64,000 nt of DNA from Loktanella fryxellensis (GCF_900110065.1 NZ_FOCI01000009.1:62001-126000), one strand, 5' to 3'; positions 43,341 through 53,040 are shown, counted from the stretch's first letter. The notes: generated from the sequence alone by a model not told the origin. Numbers and translations are program-made.

Positions 43341-43882
43341 AGATCTCGCTTCAAATTCTTCCCAAGGTGATTATTCTACCACATATTTTAACAAATGCTA
43401 AAGGCACCTTACTAAAAATTTAACTTTTCGGATTAAAATGTAGGATAAAAGCAGCATATATTTTAGGAAAAAAGAATGATAGATTTCAAGAATAAGGGCT
43501 TCTTCAAGATGAAGTCTGATCCAACATACTCTAACATTGTCTCAGAACTTCTAATGCCTGATGAGAATGTTATAGCATCGTATAAGTCTATGAGAGACGG
43601 CGTTGTATTTACTAGTAAGAGAATAATCGCGGTAAACGTCCAAGGTTTTACAGGTAGCAAAAAGGATTTTTCATCACTTCCGTATAAAAGTATTGTTGCT
43701 TATTCCGTTGAAACATCTGGGACTTTCGATCTTGATTCCGAATTAGAGGTTTATTTCTCGACGCTTGGCCTTGTTAAGTTTGAGTTCACTGGCAAAACGA
43801 ATATCGTTGAAATCTCAAAATACATATCACAGCACATACTCTGACTTACCGTCCTTTCGATGATGTATTGATTATCAAATAG
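43341..43882. other. AT-rich island
   Basis: Bases 43381-43860 contain 168 G or C in 480 (35%), a sharp drop from the surrounding two-thirds. The segment holds a single gene for a PH-domain protein. GATTCAC occurs on both edges (43334-43340 and 43883-43889). Composition and codon use (AAA, ATT, TTT, AGA) differ strongly from neighbours, pointing to recent transfer. No transposase, integrase or tRNA is present. Confidence 0.75.
43476..43844 (+). CDS. Bacterial PH-domain protein in AT-rich island
   Basis: A 122-residue protein with no signal peptide. The segment LLMPDENVIASYKSMRDGVV and FTSKRIIAVNVQGFTGSKKD then FSSLPYKSIVAYSVETSG, ending in a C-terminal helix (IVEISKYISQHIL), follows the single bacterial PH-like fold found in YozO/DUF1696-type proteins. 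These are small proteins of unknown role, some prophage- or stress-linked. A good ribosome site, AGGAAAAAAG, precedes the ATG. Codon use is unlike every neighbouring gene. Confidence 0.72.
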   Translation: MIDFKNKGFFKMKSDPTYSNIVSELLMPDENVIASYKSMRDGVVFTSKRIIAVNVQGFTGSKKDFSSLPYKSIVAYSVETSGTFDLDSELEVYFSTLGLVKFEFTGKTNIVEISKYISQHIL

Positions 43883-43900
43883 GATTCACGTTGCAGCATG

Positions 43901-43926
43901 AAAAAAGGCGCCCCGCAGGACGCCTT
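43901..43926 (-). terminator. Intrinsic terminator of trxA
   Basis: On the minus strand AAGGCG pairs with CGCCTT around a G-rich loop and is followed by a run of T (six A in the plus strand at 43901-43906). It lies 26 bases beyond the trxA stop. A clear Rho-independent terminator. Confidence 0.9.
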
Positions 43927-43952
43927 CCTTTCGCAGCACAAGTCGGATCGCC

Positions 43953-44273
43953 TTAGATCGCGCCTTCGATCCAGCCCTTCAACGCGGCCTTGGGGGCGGC
44001 ACCGGCCTTGTTGGACACGACTTCGCCGTTCTTGAACACGAACAGCGCCGGGATGCCGCGCACGCCCATCTGGGCGGGCGAGTTCGGGTTGTCGTCCACG
44101 TTGACCTTCACGATCTTGACCTTGCCGGCCATTTCCTCGGAGAGTTCTTCCAGAGCCGGGCCGATCTGCTTGCACGGGCCGCACCATTCGGCCCAGAAAT
44201 CGACCACGACGGGAATGTCGGACTGGCGCACTTCGGCGTCGAAGGTGGCATCTGTGACGGCAACGGTGGCCAT
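43953..44273 (-). CDS. trxA: Thioredoxin
   Basis: General disulfide reductase. The 106-residue protein has the redox site [13 protein letters not shown] (Cys32/Cys35 in usual numbering), [20 protein letters not shown] with the cis-proline, and [13 protein letters not shown]. Full length and typical. It follows addA on the same strand with a 39-base gap, and is closed by a strong terminator. Confidence 0.97.
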   Translation of the reverse strand: MATVAVTDATFDAEVRQSDIPVVVDFWAEWCGPCKQIGPALEELSEEMAGKVKIVKVNVDDNPNSPAQMGVRGIPALFVFKNGEVVSNKAGAAPKAALKGWIEGAI

Positions 44274-44312
44274 GGGACTTCTCCAATAAGGCTTGATGTC
44301 TAGGCAGCGAAC

Positions 44313-47300
44313 CTATGAACCGGGGTCGGCATCGTCAAGGCGCGGTGACGCAGGACGGTCATGCAGCTGTTGCACGATGGGATCCTGCCGCGCGCGGTCC
44401 AGCGCCGCGGTCGTCAGCGCAGGGGGCAGGTCCATCAGCACCGCGCTGCGCGTCCACAGGATCGCCGTGGCGATCTGACGGTCGGGATAGACCTGCGCCA
44501 GCGCCGCCGCATAGGCCCCCATCTGGCGCAACAGCCCGTCTGGCACCTGTTCGGGGGTGTCAGGGGTCAGGCGGTTGGTCTTGAAATCCACCGCCGTCAC
44601 GCGGTCGGGTGTCACGATCAACCGGTCGATGCTGCCATTCATCCGGCCAAGGCAGGGCAGGTCGGCGGTGATCCCGACCTCGCCCAGCGTGTCTGTTGAA
44701 TAGAGTGCGGCCAGATGCGGCGCGTCTATCAGCGCCAGCGCATCGGCGATCAGGTCGGCGGTCGGGATGCCGTCCGCCTCGGGCTTGGCGGCAATCAGGC
44801 GCGCTGCGACGGGGGCGCGCTGGTCGTGGGGCAGGGCGGGCAGGTGTTCCAGCAGCATGTGGAACAGCGTGCCGCGCAGCCGGGCGGTATTGTCGTCGTC
44901 CTCGACGCCGCCGGGCACCACCTTGGCCCCGCCAAGGTCGGAGGGCGAGACGGTGCGCGGTGCGACGATCGGGGGCAGGGGGTCCAACACCTCTGCCACC
45001 TGTGGCACATGCGGGGCTGACACGTGCGCAAGCACCGCGCCGGCATCCCACTCACCATGCTCGACTCGCTGCACGCTTAGATCACCGGACATCGCATCGA
45101 CCATCGCCGCATGCTCCATCCCCTCGCGCACGATGTCGTGCCACGCGGTGCCGGATGTGCCGACCTCGCCCGCCGCCGCCACGATCAGCCAACGTTCCGC
45201 CCGCGTCATCGCGACATAGAGCAGCCGCAGACGTTCGCGCGCCTGTGCGGCGACCATGGCATCGACGCGGGCGGCCATCGCAGGCGGCTGGTCGGCCTTG
45301 GCGGATTTCCATAGCGGCGGATCGCCCGGCAGCACCTGCGCACGCACCAGATTGGCGCGTTCGGCGGCGTCGGGCAGGATGACGATGGGCGCTTCCAGCC
45401 CCTTGGCGCCGTGGACGGTCATCACCCGGATGCGGTCGCCTTGGGCATCCATCTGACGCTTCACCGTCAGATCGTCGGTGTCCATCCACGCGAGGAATCC
45501 CGTCAGGCTGGGCACGTTGTCGCTTTCATAGGCCAGCGCCTGCGCCAGCAGCGCGTCGATCCCATCCTCGGCCTCTGACCCCAGCCGCGCCAGCAGCCGC
45601 TGCCGCCCGCCGTGGCGCACCAGCAGGCGCGCGATCAGGTCGTAGGGGCGCAGGAAGTCCGCCTGCGACAGCAGATCGTCGATCACCGCCATGGTGTCGG
45701 CGTGGGCAGCACTCTCGCGCAGGGCGGACCACAGAAACGCCCCGTCGGCGCGGTGATGCGCCAGCGTGAACAGGTCCTGCTCGCTCCACCCGAACAGCGG
45801 CGACCGCAGGGCGGCGGCCAGCGACAGGTCATCCTCTGGCAGCGCCAGGAACCGCAGCAGCGCCGCGATGTCGCGCACCGCAAGCTCGCCGCCCACACGC
45901 AGCACGTCGGCCCCGGCGATGGGCAGGCCCGCCGCCTTGCACGCGCGGATCAGTTCCGGAAACAGCAGCGTCTGCCGCCCCTGGACAAGGATCAGCAGGT
46001 CGCCAGCCCGCACGGGCCGCCGCGCCCAGCCATCTTTCGTGTGCACCGGCAAGGTCTCGTGCCGGATCATGCGGGTGATCTGCGCGGCCACGCGGTCGGC
46101 GAGCTGCACCAGATGATGGGTGGCACTCACCTCGTCCACCGGCGACAGCCAGTTCGCGTCGGGGTCCTCCTTGGTGGTGTCCGCGTCGATCACCGGCCAC
46201 AGATCGACGCGGCCCGGCATGGCGTCGAAGAACGGGATGTGCTGCGACGCATCGCCAAGACCCGCGGCCCGTTCGCGCTGGAACGTGGCGTCCACCACCC
46301 GCAGGATCGCGAGCGACGACCGGAACGAATGGGCCAGCGTCCGGCTCTGCAGCGGATCGTCGATTTCGCCCAGCGCACGGTCGAAATAGGCGCGCATCCG
46401 GTCGAACTCTGCCGGGTCGGCCCCCTGGAACGAATAGATCGACTGCTTCTTGTCGCCCACGACGAACACGGTGCGCCGCACGTCGCGTGCGCTGTCCCCG
46501 CTGACGAATTCGCGCGTCAGGTGCTGCACCACGGCCCATTGCGCGGGGGACGTATCCTGCGCCTCGTCCACCAGCAGGTGGTCGATGCCGCCGTCGAGGC
46601 GGAACAGAACCCATGCCGCCACCGACTTGTCCGACAACAGCCCCCGCGCCTTGGCGATCAGGTCGTCGAAGTCGAGCACGCCACGCGCCGCCTTTGCCGC
46701 CGCATACCGCGTCAGAAAGTCGTGCGCGAAACGGTGCAGGGTTGTACTGCGGTCCAGCGCCATCAGCGACAGGCGTTCGCTGCGCAGGTCGGCCACCGTT
46801 TCCATCAGCCCCACCAGCGCGTCGGTCAGGTCGGGATGGGCGGCACGGACGGCCTTGGTCGGAAAGCTGTCGGTCTTTGGGCCGAACGGTGCCTTGGCGG
46901 TTTCGCCGAACAAGAAGACCCCTTCCAGCGCGATCAGGTCACTTGCGGTCGGCACGGTCAGATTGACGTCGGCCAGCTTGCCTGCGGCTTTGTTGTCCAT
47001 CGTGCCGCCCGTCCGACACGCCACGATCAGGTCGCGGACGATCTCTCGCGTGTCCTCGTTGAACACCTCGGTCAGCAGTGCCGCCAGCGTGCGCCCCGGC
47101 GCGATGTCGAGCGCATCGCGCAACGCATCCTCGTCCACGGGCCGGGCGAACAGCGGGGCCTGCCCTGTGATGTCGCGCACGAGGCTGTCCAGATCGCTGC
47201 CGCCCAGATGGCGCAGCACGCCCGTCAGCAGATGTGCCGCGTCGCCGCCCGCCATGTCGTCCAGCACCTCTGCCCGCAGGATGGCGGCTGTGCGGTCCTC

Positions 47301-47741
47301 GATCTCGCGAAAACCGGGGCTGATCTGCGCCTCCAGCGGGAAACGCCGCAGGACGCTGGCGCAGAACGAATGGATCGTCTGAATCTTCAGCCCGCCCGGC
47401 GTCTCGATCGCGCGGGCGAACAGACGGCGGGCGGCGGCCAGCGTATCGGGCGGGATCGTCCCTTCGACGCCCAATGTCGCCAGATCGCGGCGCAGGCTGG
47501 CATCGTCCAGCATGGCCCAGCCGCCGAGGCGCTTGAACAGGCGGTTCTGCATCTCGGCGGCCGCCGCCTTGGTATAGGTGAGACACAGGATGTTCTGTGG
47601 CGAGACGTTTTCCAGCAGCAGCCGTGCCACGCGGTCGGTCAGCACGCGGGTCTTGCCCGATCCCGCATTGGCCGACAGCCAGGTGGACACGGTCGGGTCC
47701 GCCGCCGTGACCTGATTTTGCGTCGCCGCATCGCGCGTCAT
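44313..47741 (-). CDS. addA: AddA helicase-nuclease subunit (double-strand break repair)
   Basis: The 1142-residue UvrD-like helicase works with AddB like RecBCD. P-loop NAGSGKTRVLTDR (25-37), CLTYTKAAAAEM, the DEAQDTSPAQ helicase motif near residue 390, VVGDKKQSIYSFQGADP, VMTVHGAKGLEAPIV, and a C-terminal nuclease with GSIDRLIVTPDRVTAVDFKT. It overlaps addB by 4 bases. Length and layout are typical for alphaproteobacterial AddA. Confidence 0.95.
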   Translation of the reverse strand: MTRDAATQNQVTAADPTVSTWLSANAGSGKTRVLTDRVARLLLENVSPQNILCLTYTKAAAAEMQNRLFKRLGGWAMLDDASLRRDLATLGVEGTIPPDTLAAARRLFARAIETPGGLKIQTIHSFCASVLRRFPLEAQISPGFREIEDRTAAILRAEVLDDMAGGDAAHLLTGVLRHLGGSDLDSLVRDITGQAPLFARPVDEDALRDALDIAPGRTLAALLTEVFNEDTREIVRDLIVACRTGGTMDNKAAGKLADVNLTVPTASDLIALEGVFLFGETAKAPFGPKTDSFPTKAVRAAHPDLTDALVGLMETVADLRSERLSLMALDRSTTLHRFAHDFLTRYAAAKAARGVLDFDDLIAKARGLLSDKSVAAWVLFRLDGGIDHLLVDEAQDTSPAQWAVVQHLTREFVSGDSARDVRRTVFVVGDKKQSIYSFQGADPAEFDRMRAYFDRALGEIDDPLQSRTLAHSFRSSLAILRVVDATFQRERAAGLGDASQHIPFFDAMPGRVDLWPVIDADTTKEDPDANWLSPVDEVSATHHLVQLADRVAAQITRMIRHETLPVHTKDGWARRPVRAGDLLILVQGRQTLLFPELIRACKAAGLPIAGADVLRVGGELAVRDIAALLRFLALPEDDLSLAAALRSPLFGWSEQDLFTLAHHRADGAFLWSALRESAAHADTMAVIDDLLSQADFLRPYDLIARLLVRHGGRQRLLARLGSEAEDGIDALLAQALAYESDNVPSLTGFLAWMDTDDLTVKRQMDAQGDRIRVMTVHGAKGLEAPIVILPDAAERANLVRAQVLPGDPPLWKSAKADQPPAMAARVDAMVAAQARERLRLLYVAMTRAERWLIVAAAGEVGTSGTAWHDIVREGMEHAAMVDAMSGDLSVQRVEHGEWDAGAVLAHVSAPHVPQVAEVLDPLPPIVAPRTVSPSDLGGAKVVPGGVEDDDNTARLRGTLFHMLLEHLPALPHDQRAPVAARLIAAKPEADGIPTADLIADALALIDAPHLAALYSTDTLGEVGITADLPCLGRMNGSIDRLIVTPDRVTAVDFKTNRLTPDTPEQVPDGLLRQMGAYAAALAQVYPDRQIATAILWTRSAVLMDLPPALTTAALDRARQDPIVQQLHDRPASPRLDDADPGS

Positions 47742-50674
47742 GTCAGCACCAGCGGGACGGCGTAATCCGCATCCGTCCATTCCCCGAACCGCGACAGGTG
47801 GTCGTAGTCGCTGTCATAGCTGGACAACGCCGGTGCCCGCCGCGCGACATAGCCCCAGTCGCGGGCCTGCGTCCGGGTCAGGAACGTGATGAGTTCGGCC
47901 CAGACGATGTCTGCGGGATGCTTCTCCAGCGGGGCCGCCACCACCCTCATTGCCGCGTTGAAGCCGAGGAAGGCGGCACCCACCACGGGACGCGGTCCAA
48001 CCGTTGCGAACGCGCCGCGTTCCACCATCGCCGCCTCCAGCAGGAGCTGCTTGTCGAACTTCGCCTGCTGCTTGTCGGTGGGCACGGTCCCTGTCTTGTA
48101 ATCGTAGATCAGCGCGTCCCCATCCGGCGTGGCGTCGATGCGGTCGGCCTTGCAGGTCAGCCGCATGTCGGGTCCGGGCACGGTGATGTCGCCCCACGCC
48201 TCCAGCTGCAGCACGGCGCCTTCCGCCTGCCGCGCCGCCTCGTCCCGCAGGAACGGCGGGGCGAGCGACGCGAGCTGCGTCAGCCACTGCAGGCGCACGG
48301 TAGGCCACGGGCATTCCACAGCCAGAACGGCGCGGGCGGTGTCCATGAACAACGCCAGCGTGGCGGGGTCGGTGGCATCGGGCCGGGCCGCCATCAGTCG
48401 TTCCAGCACGGTATGATAGACCGTGCCCTTCAACGGCGCGTCCGCATCCATGCGCAGCGGGTTCAGTGCGCGCAGGCGCAGCACCTTTTGCGCATAGATC
48501 GCATAGGGATCGCGGTAGAGCGTCTTGATCTGCGTGACGGAAATCTCCTTCGGCCGCGCCGCCGTGGGCGGGCAGGGGGCGGGACGCACGGCACGCGGCA
48601 CGGTCGCAGCCGGGGCAGAGATGGCCACGGCCCGCCTGATCCAGCCGTCGCCCCGCGCGCGCATCGACGCCAGTGCCTCCGGCCCATGCTGCTCCGGCAG
48701 GCCCGCCATCAGGTTGGTCAGCCGGTTGACCCAGCGCGACGGCACCGTTTCGGCCTCTGCGTTGCGGCGTGCGCGGGTGATCCAGACCTCTGCCGCACCT
48801 GCGCCCTGTTGAAAATCATGGGCCGACAGCCCGATCTGGCGTTCCGGCAGCAACAGCCCCGCCTGCTTGCGCAAGGCCCGGTTCAGCCACGGATCGGCCT
48901 TTGGCGCACCGGGCCAGACGCCGTCGTTCAACCCGCCGAGGATCACCAGATCCGCGCCGCCGACCCGCGCCTCGAGCGTGCCCCAGATCAGGATGCGCGG
49001 GTCGGCGGCGACGGGATCGCGCACCTGACCGCCCGCCAGCAATGCGGTGGACAGGGCCGCAAAATCGCGCAGGTCCATGTCGCCGCCCGCATCCGCATCG
49101 CGGGCAAGCGCGTTGCAGACACCCAGCGCGGCCTTGCCGGGGGCCTGTTTCCACAACTCGCCGGTGTCAGTGCCGGCAGGGCCACGCGCAATGGTTTCGA
49201 CGGCGGTGCGATGCGCCGTCAGGTGATCCGCGATGGGCAGGGTGCCGTCATGCGCCAGCAGGCGGACGACCTCTGCAACCCATGCGGCCCACGCCGCCTG
49301 ACCCGGTTGCGGTGTCCGCAGTCCAGAGACCCATGCCGGGACCGTATCGGGCGTGATGAAGGGCGGGCCATGGCGACGCAGCCGCAATTCCAGATCGCGC
49401 GTCCACAGCAGGTGCTGATTCCGGTCCTTGCCGCTGCCGGTATGTGTCAGCGGATGTTTCAGAAGCACGAGCAGCGCCTCGGCGGTCAGCGCGCCCCCCA
49501 TCGCCTCGACCACATGGGTCAGCAGACGGCCCGGTGCCGACAACGCCAGCGGCAGGCCCGCGCTGTCGTCGGCCCTGATCTGCCAACGGTCAAGCGCCGC
49601 CGCCACCTGCCGCGTCAACATCCGGTCGGGCGTGATGAGGGCGGCCGTGCGCCCCTCTGCCGCCGCCTGCCGCAGGCGCAGGGCAATCACCTCGGCCTCG
49701 GCCCGCGGGCTGTCGGTTTCCACCAGCGTCACGGCGGCGGTGGCATCGCGCAGATCGCCCAACGTCGCCCCGTCGGCCCGCCACTGGTCCGTCACCGGGG
49801 CAGGGCGCAACGACAGGGATATCAAGCGGTTGCGTGCTGGGGCAGGTGCCTGCGCGTCGGTCCAAGGGGCCACATCGCCCGCGCGCAGGTCCAGCGCCTG
49901 CAACAGGCGGACATAGCGGAACTGGGGGTGATCCTCGTGCGCGAGCGCGTCGTCCATGCCATCCCAGACAGCCTGCGGCATGTCGTGATCGAACCCCGGC
50001 AGCACGAGCGCGCCCTGCGGCAACCGCGCCACCGCCTGCATCAGCAGCGCCGTCGCCCCGCGCGATCCGGTGGATCCGGCGACGATGACCGGATCACGCG
50101 GCGGATCAATCTGCCAGCGCCCGATCAGGTCTTCCACCACCATCCGCTGTCGCGCCGCCACATCGGGATCGTCGCGGCCCGTGGCGAAATAGGGCTGCAG
50201 CAACGTCAGGAACTGCAGCGACCTTTGCCAGTGCCCGGACTGTTCGCCGACGTCGAGCGCGGACAGCCGCGCGGGATCGACCCCTTCGCCGTGCATCTCG
50301 TCCATCAGCAGCGCGAGGGAGTCGGACAGGTCGTAAAGCGCCGCGCGTGGGGCCAGATCGGGTGCCTGCGCCATCAGCGCTGCCACGGCACGGCTCAGCT
50401 CCAGCCTCCGCCGCAGAGGGGACACGGGGGCGGCCAGACCCGCGATGGCCCCTTCCAGTGACAGGTCCGTCACCAGTTCCACACGCGGCAACAGCCGCGG
50501 CGGGCCCGCGTCGAAGGCCGCGTTGATCTGGCGGGCCATGCGCGGCGCGTTGACGAAAATGCGCACGCGGGACAGGTCGTCGTGGCGGGCGGTCAATCCG
50601 GCGACGAACTGTGCCGCGAAATCGGCACCCGGCGGCAGGCCAAAGACGCGGGGGCGGTCCGTGGGGTCAAACAT
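47738..50674 (-). CDS. addB: AddB nuclease subunit (double-strand break repair)
   Basis: The 978-residue partner of AddA. N-terminal helicase-like segments (FGLPPGADFAAQFVAGL, IVAGSTGSRGATALLMQ) are followed by a C-terminal PD-(D/E)XK nuclease: VTQIKTLYRDPYAIYAQKVL, then CKADRIDATPDGDALIYDYK with the acidic residues and Lys. The start at MFDPTDRPRVFG was chosen over a longer frame overlapping the nucleotidyltransferase gene. The two genes upstream overlap or abut it, so tsaE to trxA may form one transcript. Confidence 0.93.
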   Translation of the reverse strand: MFDPTDRPRVFGLPPGADFAAQFVAGLTARHDDLSRVRIFVNAPRMARQINAAFDAGPPRLLPRVELVTDLSLEGAIAGLAAPVSPLRRRLELSRAVAALMAQAPDLAPRAALYDLSDSLALLMDEMHGEGVDPARLSALDVGEQSGHWQRSLQFLTLLQPYFATGRDDPDVAARQRMVVEDLIGRWQIDPPRDPVIVAGSTGSRGATALLMQAVARLPQGALVLPGFDHDMPQAVWDGMDDALAHEDHPQFRYVRLLQALDLRAGDVAPWTDAQAPAPARNRLISLSLRPAPVTDQWRADGATLGDLRDATAAVTLVETDSPRAEAEVIALRLRQAAAEGRTAALITPDRMLTRQVAAALDRWQIRADDSAGLPLALSAPGRLLTHVVEAMGGALTAEALLVLLKHPLTHTGSGKDRNQHLLWTRDLELRLRRHGPPFITPDTVPAWVSGLRTPQPGQAAWAAWVAEVVRLLAHDGTLPIADHLTAHRTAVETIARGPAGTDTGELWKQAPGKAALGVCNALARDADAGGDMDLRDFAALSTALLAGGQVRDPVAADPRILIWGTLEARVGGADLVILGGLNDGVWPGAPKADPWLNRALRKQAGLLLPERQIGLSAHDFQQGAGAAEVWITRARRNAEAETVPSRWVNRLTNLMAGLPEQHGPEALASMRARGDGWIRRAVAISAPAATVPRAVRPAPCPPTAARPKEISVTQIKTLYRDPYAIYAQKVLRLRALNPLRMDADAPLKGTVYHTVLERLMAARPDATDPATLALFMDTARAVLAVECPWPTVRLQWLTQLASLAPPFLRDEAARQAEGAVLQLEAWGDITVPGPDMRLTCKADRIDATPDGDALIYDYKTGTVPTDKQQAKFDKQLLLEAAMVERGAFATVGPRPVVGAAFLGFNAAMRVVAAPLEKHPADIVWAELITFLTRTQARDWGYVARRAPALSSYDSDYDHLSRFGEWTDADYAVPLVLT

Positions 50675-51353
50675 CGTCAGGTTCCGCCAGCAGCGCCTCG
50701 GCCAGCGGGATGCTGGCAGGACGACCAACGTCGCACCAGCGCCCCGGATAGACCAGACCGAACAGCCCGCCGCGCGCGATCATGGCGTCCCAGACGAGGT
50801 TGAGCGAGAACGCATCCGCGGCTACATCCTGCAGCGTCGAGGTGCGCAGGATCTGCGCGCCGGTATAGATCAGCCCCGGCCCGCGCGTCAGCCGACCCGC
50901 CGCATCCGGCACGAAATCACCGGCACCGCTGTAGCCCTGCACGCGGTTCTGCGGGACCAACAGCAGCAACGCCTCCATTTCCGGTGCCCAGGCGGTGGCC
51001 AGTTGCGCCAGCGGGTTCGGCCCGCGCCAGATCGCATCCGTGTTCAACGTCATCACGGGGCCATCTCCCAGCAGCGGCAGGGCATGGCGCAGACCGCCGC
51101 CGGTTTCCAGCAGGGGGTCCTCCGGCGACAGGATCACGTCGCGCCCCGTCAGATGGGCGCGGATCATGTCGGCGCGGTAATGCACGTTCACTACGCGGGG
51201 CCCGATGCCCGGCAGGTCCGTCAGGGCCAGCGCATGATCCAGCAGGGTGCGACCCGCCACCGGGATCAGCGGTTTCGGCATCCGGTCGGTCAGCGGTGCC
51301 ATCCGCGTGCCAAGGCCTGCGGCGAACAGCATGATGGGAAACGGCGCGGTCAT
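50667..51353 (-). CDS. MurNAc-1-phosphate uridylyltransferase-like nucleotidyltransferase (MurU-like)
   Basis: A 228-residue sugar-nucleotide transferase with MLFAAGLGTRMAPLTDRMPK (the GxGTRxxPxTxxxPK signature, 8-27), LLETGGGLRHAL and the metal-site LNTDAIW. It directly follows an AmgK-like kinase, the pair that in Pseudomonas and Caulobacter recycles MurNAc to UDP-MurNAc and bypasses fosfomycin-sensitive steps. Function is inferred from this pairing. It overlaps both neighbours by a few bases. Confidence 0.83.
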   Translation of the reverse strand: MTAPFPIMLFAAGLGTRMAPLTDRMPKPLIPVAGRTLLDHALALTDLPGIGPRVVNVHYRADMIRAHLTGRDVILSPEDPLLETGGGLRHALPLLGDGPVMTLNTDAIWRGPNPLAQLATAWAPEMEALLLLVPQNRVQGYSGAGDFVPDAAGRLTRGPGLIYTGAQILRTSTLQDVAADAFSLNLVWDAMIARGGLFGLVYPGRWCDVGRPASIPLAEALLAEPDDV

Positions 51354-52285
51354 GCGCGGGCGTGTGGGGGCGGCAGCGTTGCCAGCACGACACGCGCCAG
51401 ATCGTGCAGCGCCGGATGCGCCAGATCGCGCAGCAGCGCGTCCCAGACCGCTGGCAACAGTGCCGCGTACGACGGCTTGCCCCGTTGTGCGAGGCGGGCG
51501 AAGACGCCCAGAATCCGCAGGTTGCGTTGCGCACCCAACACCGCGAGCTGTGCGCCCAGCGCCGCAGGATCGGCCCCGGTCGCATCGGCGAAACGGGCGG
51601 TCTGGCGCGTCACCTGTGCAGCCGTCACCGGCCTGCGGATGTCGCGCAGCAACGAGGCAAGGTCGTAGCCACGGGGAGCCACAAAGGCATCCTGAAAATC
51701 CAGCAATCCGATGTGGTCCAGACCGCGGCGCGCGGGTCGCCAGATCAGGTTCTCGGCATGGTAGTCGCGCAGGGCGAGGCGGTCGGCCCGTGGCGCGTGG
51801 GCGGTCAGCGCCGCGCCGACGGCTGCGGTCAGGGGGGCCGGGTCGCAGGGGTGATAGACCTCTGCCGCGATCGCGACCATCTGCGCGCCGACATCCGGCG
51901 TCATCGCGCCCAGCCCGTCTGGCGGGGCAAGACGGTCGAGCGCGATCAGCACATTCACCGCGGCGTCGTAGAGCGCATCCTCGGTCTCGTGCGTGGCGGC
52001 GACGGCGAGGGTCTGCGGACCCAGATCTTCGAGCAGCAGCAGCCCCTCACCCTGTCGCAGGATACGCGGTGCCGACAGGCCGTGCGCGGTCAGCCAGCGG
52101 GCGATGTTCACGAACTGCGTCATGCCCATCGGTGCCTCGGCGCGGGCGTCCATCAGGATCGCGGTCTCGCCGTCGGGGGCCGTCAGACGCGCATAGGTGC
52201 GGGACGATGCGTCCCCGGCCAATGCGTCGGTCTGCCAGTCCTGCCACCGGGTGCCCGTCAGGAATGTCGTGGGATCGGACGTCAT
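51350..52285 (-). CDS. AmgK-like sugar kinase (aminoglycoside phosphotransferase family)
   Basis: A 311-residue kinase of the APH fold. It has LAGDASSRTYARLTAPDGET near the N-terminus, LLLLEDLGPQTLA, the catalytic LRDYHAENLIW and LLDFQDAFVAPRGYDLASLL with the metal-binding Asp. Paired with a MurU-like gene by a 4-base overlap, it probably phosphorylates N-acetylmuramate and N-acetylglucosamine at C1 in wall recycling. The start at MTSDPTTFLTGTRW was preferred; earlier starts in a 111-base upstream extension add arginine/proline-rich residues. Confidence 0.83.
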   Translation of the reverse strand: MTSDPTTFLTGTRWQDWQTDALAGDASSRTYARLTAPDGETAILMDARAEAPMGMTQFVNIARWLTAHGLSAPRILRQGEGLLLLEDLGPQTLAVAATHETEDALYDAAVNVLIALDRLAPPDGLGAMTPDVGAQMVAIAAEVYHPCDPAPLTAAVGAALTAHAPRADRLALRDYHAENLIWRPARRGLDHIGLLDFQDAFVAPRGYDLASLLRDIRRPVTAAQVTRQTARFADATGADPAALGAQLAVLGAQRNLRILGVFARLAQRGKPSYAALLPAVWDALLRDLAHPALHDLARVVLATLPPPHARA

Positions 52286-52414
52286 GGTGTGCGGCAGCCG
52301 CGTGTCGCGGCGGGGTCGCGGCGCGGGCCATGGTGGGTGGGGGCCGTGCATCGCAGCCGGATGCATCCGAACACGCGGGCCTGCGACGATGTGCACACGG
52401 CGATGCAGGGCACG

Positions 52415-52897
52415 CTACGTCCCTGTCCGGGCGATGGCGGCGAGGATCGGTTGCCAGCGTGCGTCGTCGTCGGGCCCGGGCGTCAGGTCAAGCGTGTGGT
52501 GGTCCGGGGCGGCGGCAAAGCGGCAGGTCAGGGCATCGACCGGCGTATCCTGACCCAGACGATCCGGCCATTCGATCAGGCAGATCGCGTCGCGGAACGC
52601 TTCTGCCAGACCAAGTTCCAGCACCTCCTGTTCGTGGGTCAGGCGATAGAGGTCGCAGTGCCAGATCGTCGCATCCGCCGCATCATAGGTTTGCACCAGC
52701 GTGAACGTGGGTGACGGCACATCCTCGGCCGGATTGCCGAGCCGCGCGCGGATCAGCGCGCGCGCGAATGTGGTCTTGCCGGCGCCGATGTCACCCTCCA
52801 GCAGCAGGGTGTCGCCGGCCTTCAGCAGCGGCGCGATCCGGCCGGCAAGGGTTGCCGTCGCATCGGCATTGGCAAGGGTCAGGCGCAGGGTGGGCAT
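52415..52897 (-). CDS. tsaE: TsaE ATPase, tRNA t6A synthesis complex
   Basis: TsaE drives turnover of the TsaB-TsaD complex that makes t6A37 on tRNA. The 160-residue protein has the P-loop GDIGAGKTTFARALI (35-49), VPSPTFTLVQTYD, WHCDLYRL and LIEWPDRL, all standard. tsaD is also in this window, 9 kb away, on the same strand. A 129-base gap without genes separates it from the amgK-like gene. Confidence 0.95.
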   Translation of the reverse strand: MPTLRLTLANADATATLAGRIAPLLKAGDTLLLEGDIGAGKTTFARALIRARLGNPAEDVPSPTFTLVQTYDAADATIWHCDLYRLTHEQEVLELGLAEAFRDAICLIEWPDRLGQDTPVDALTCRFAAAPDHHTLDLTPGPDDDARWQPILAAIARTGT

Positions 52898-53040
52898 GTC
52901 GCCAGCCTAGACCAGCAGCCATGCGCCGCAAGGCAAATCATCCTTTGGTAAGTTGATCAGGCATGGCGATCAGATTGCGCAGTCGGGCTGGCGGGGCCGG
53001 GGCGCGATCCGGGTCACAGTGTGATGACCGTCCGGTCGCG

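Noticed and set aside
45612-50461. Very long open frames on the plus strand (717 and 887 codons) opposite addA and addB
   Set aside because: Products are rich in Arg, His, Gln and Gly with no domain; they are mirror frames caused by high G+C. The minus-strand AddA and AddB proteins carry full motif sets.
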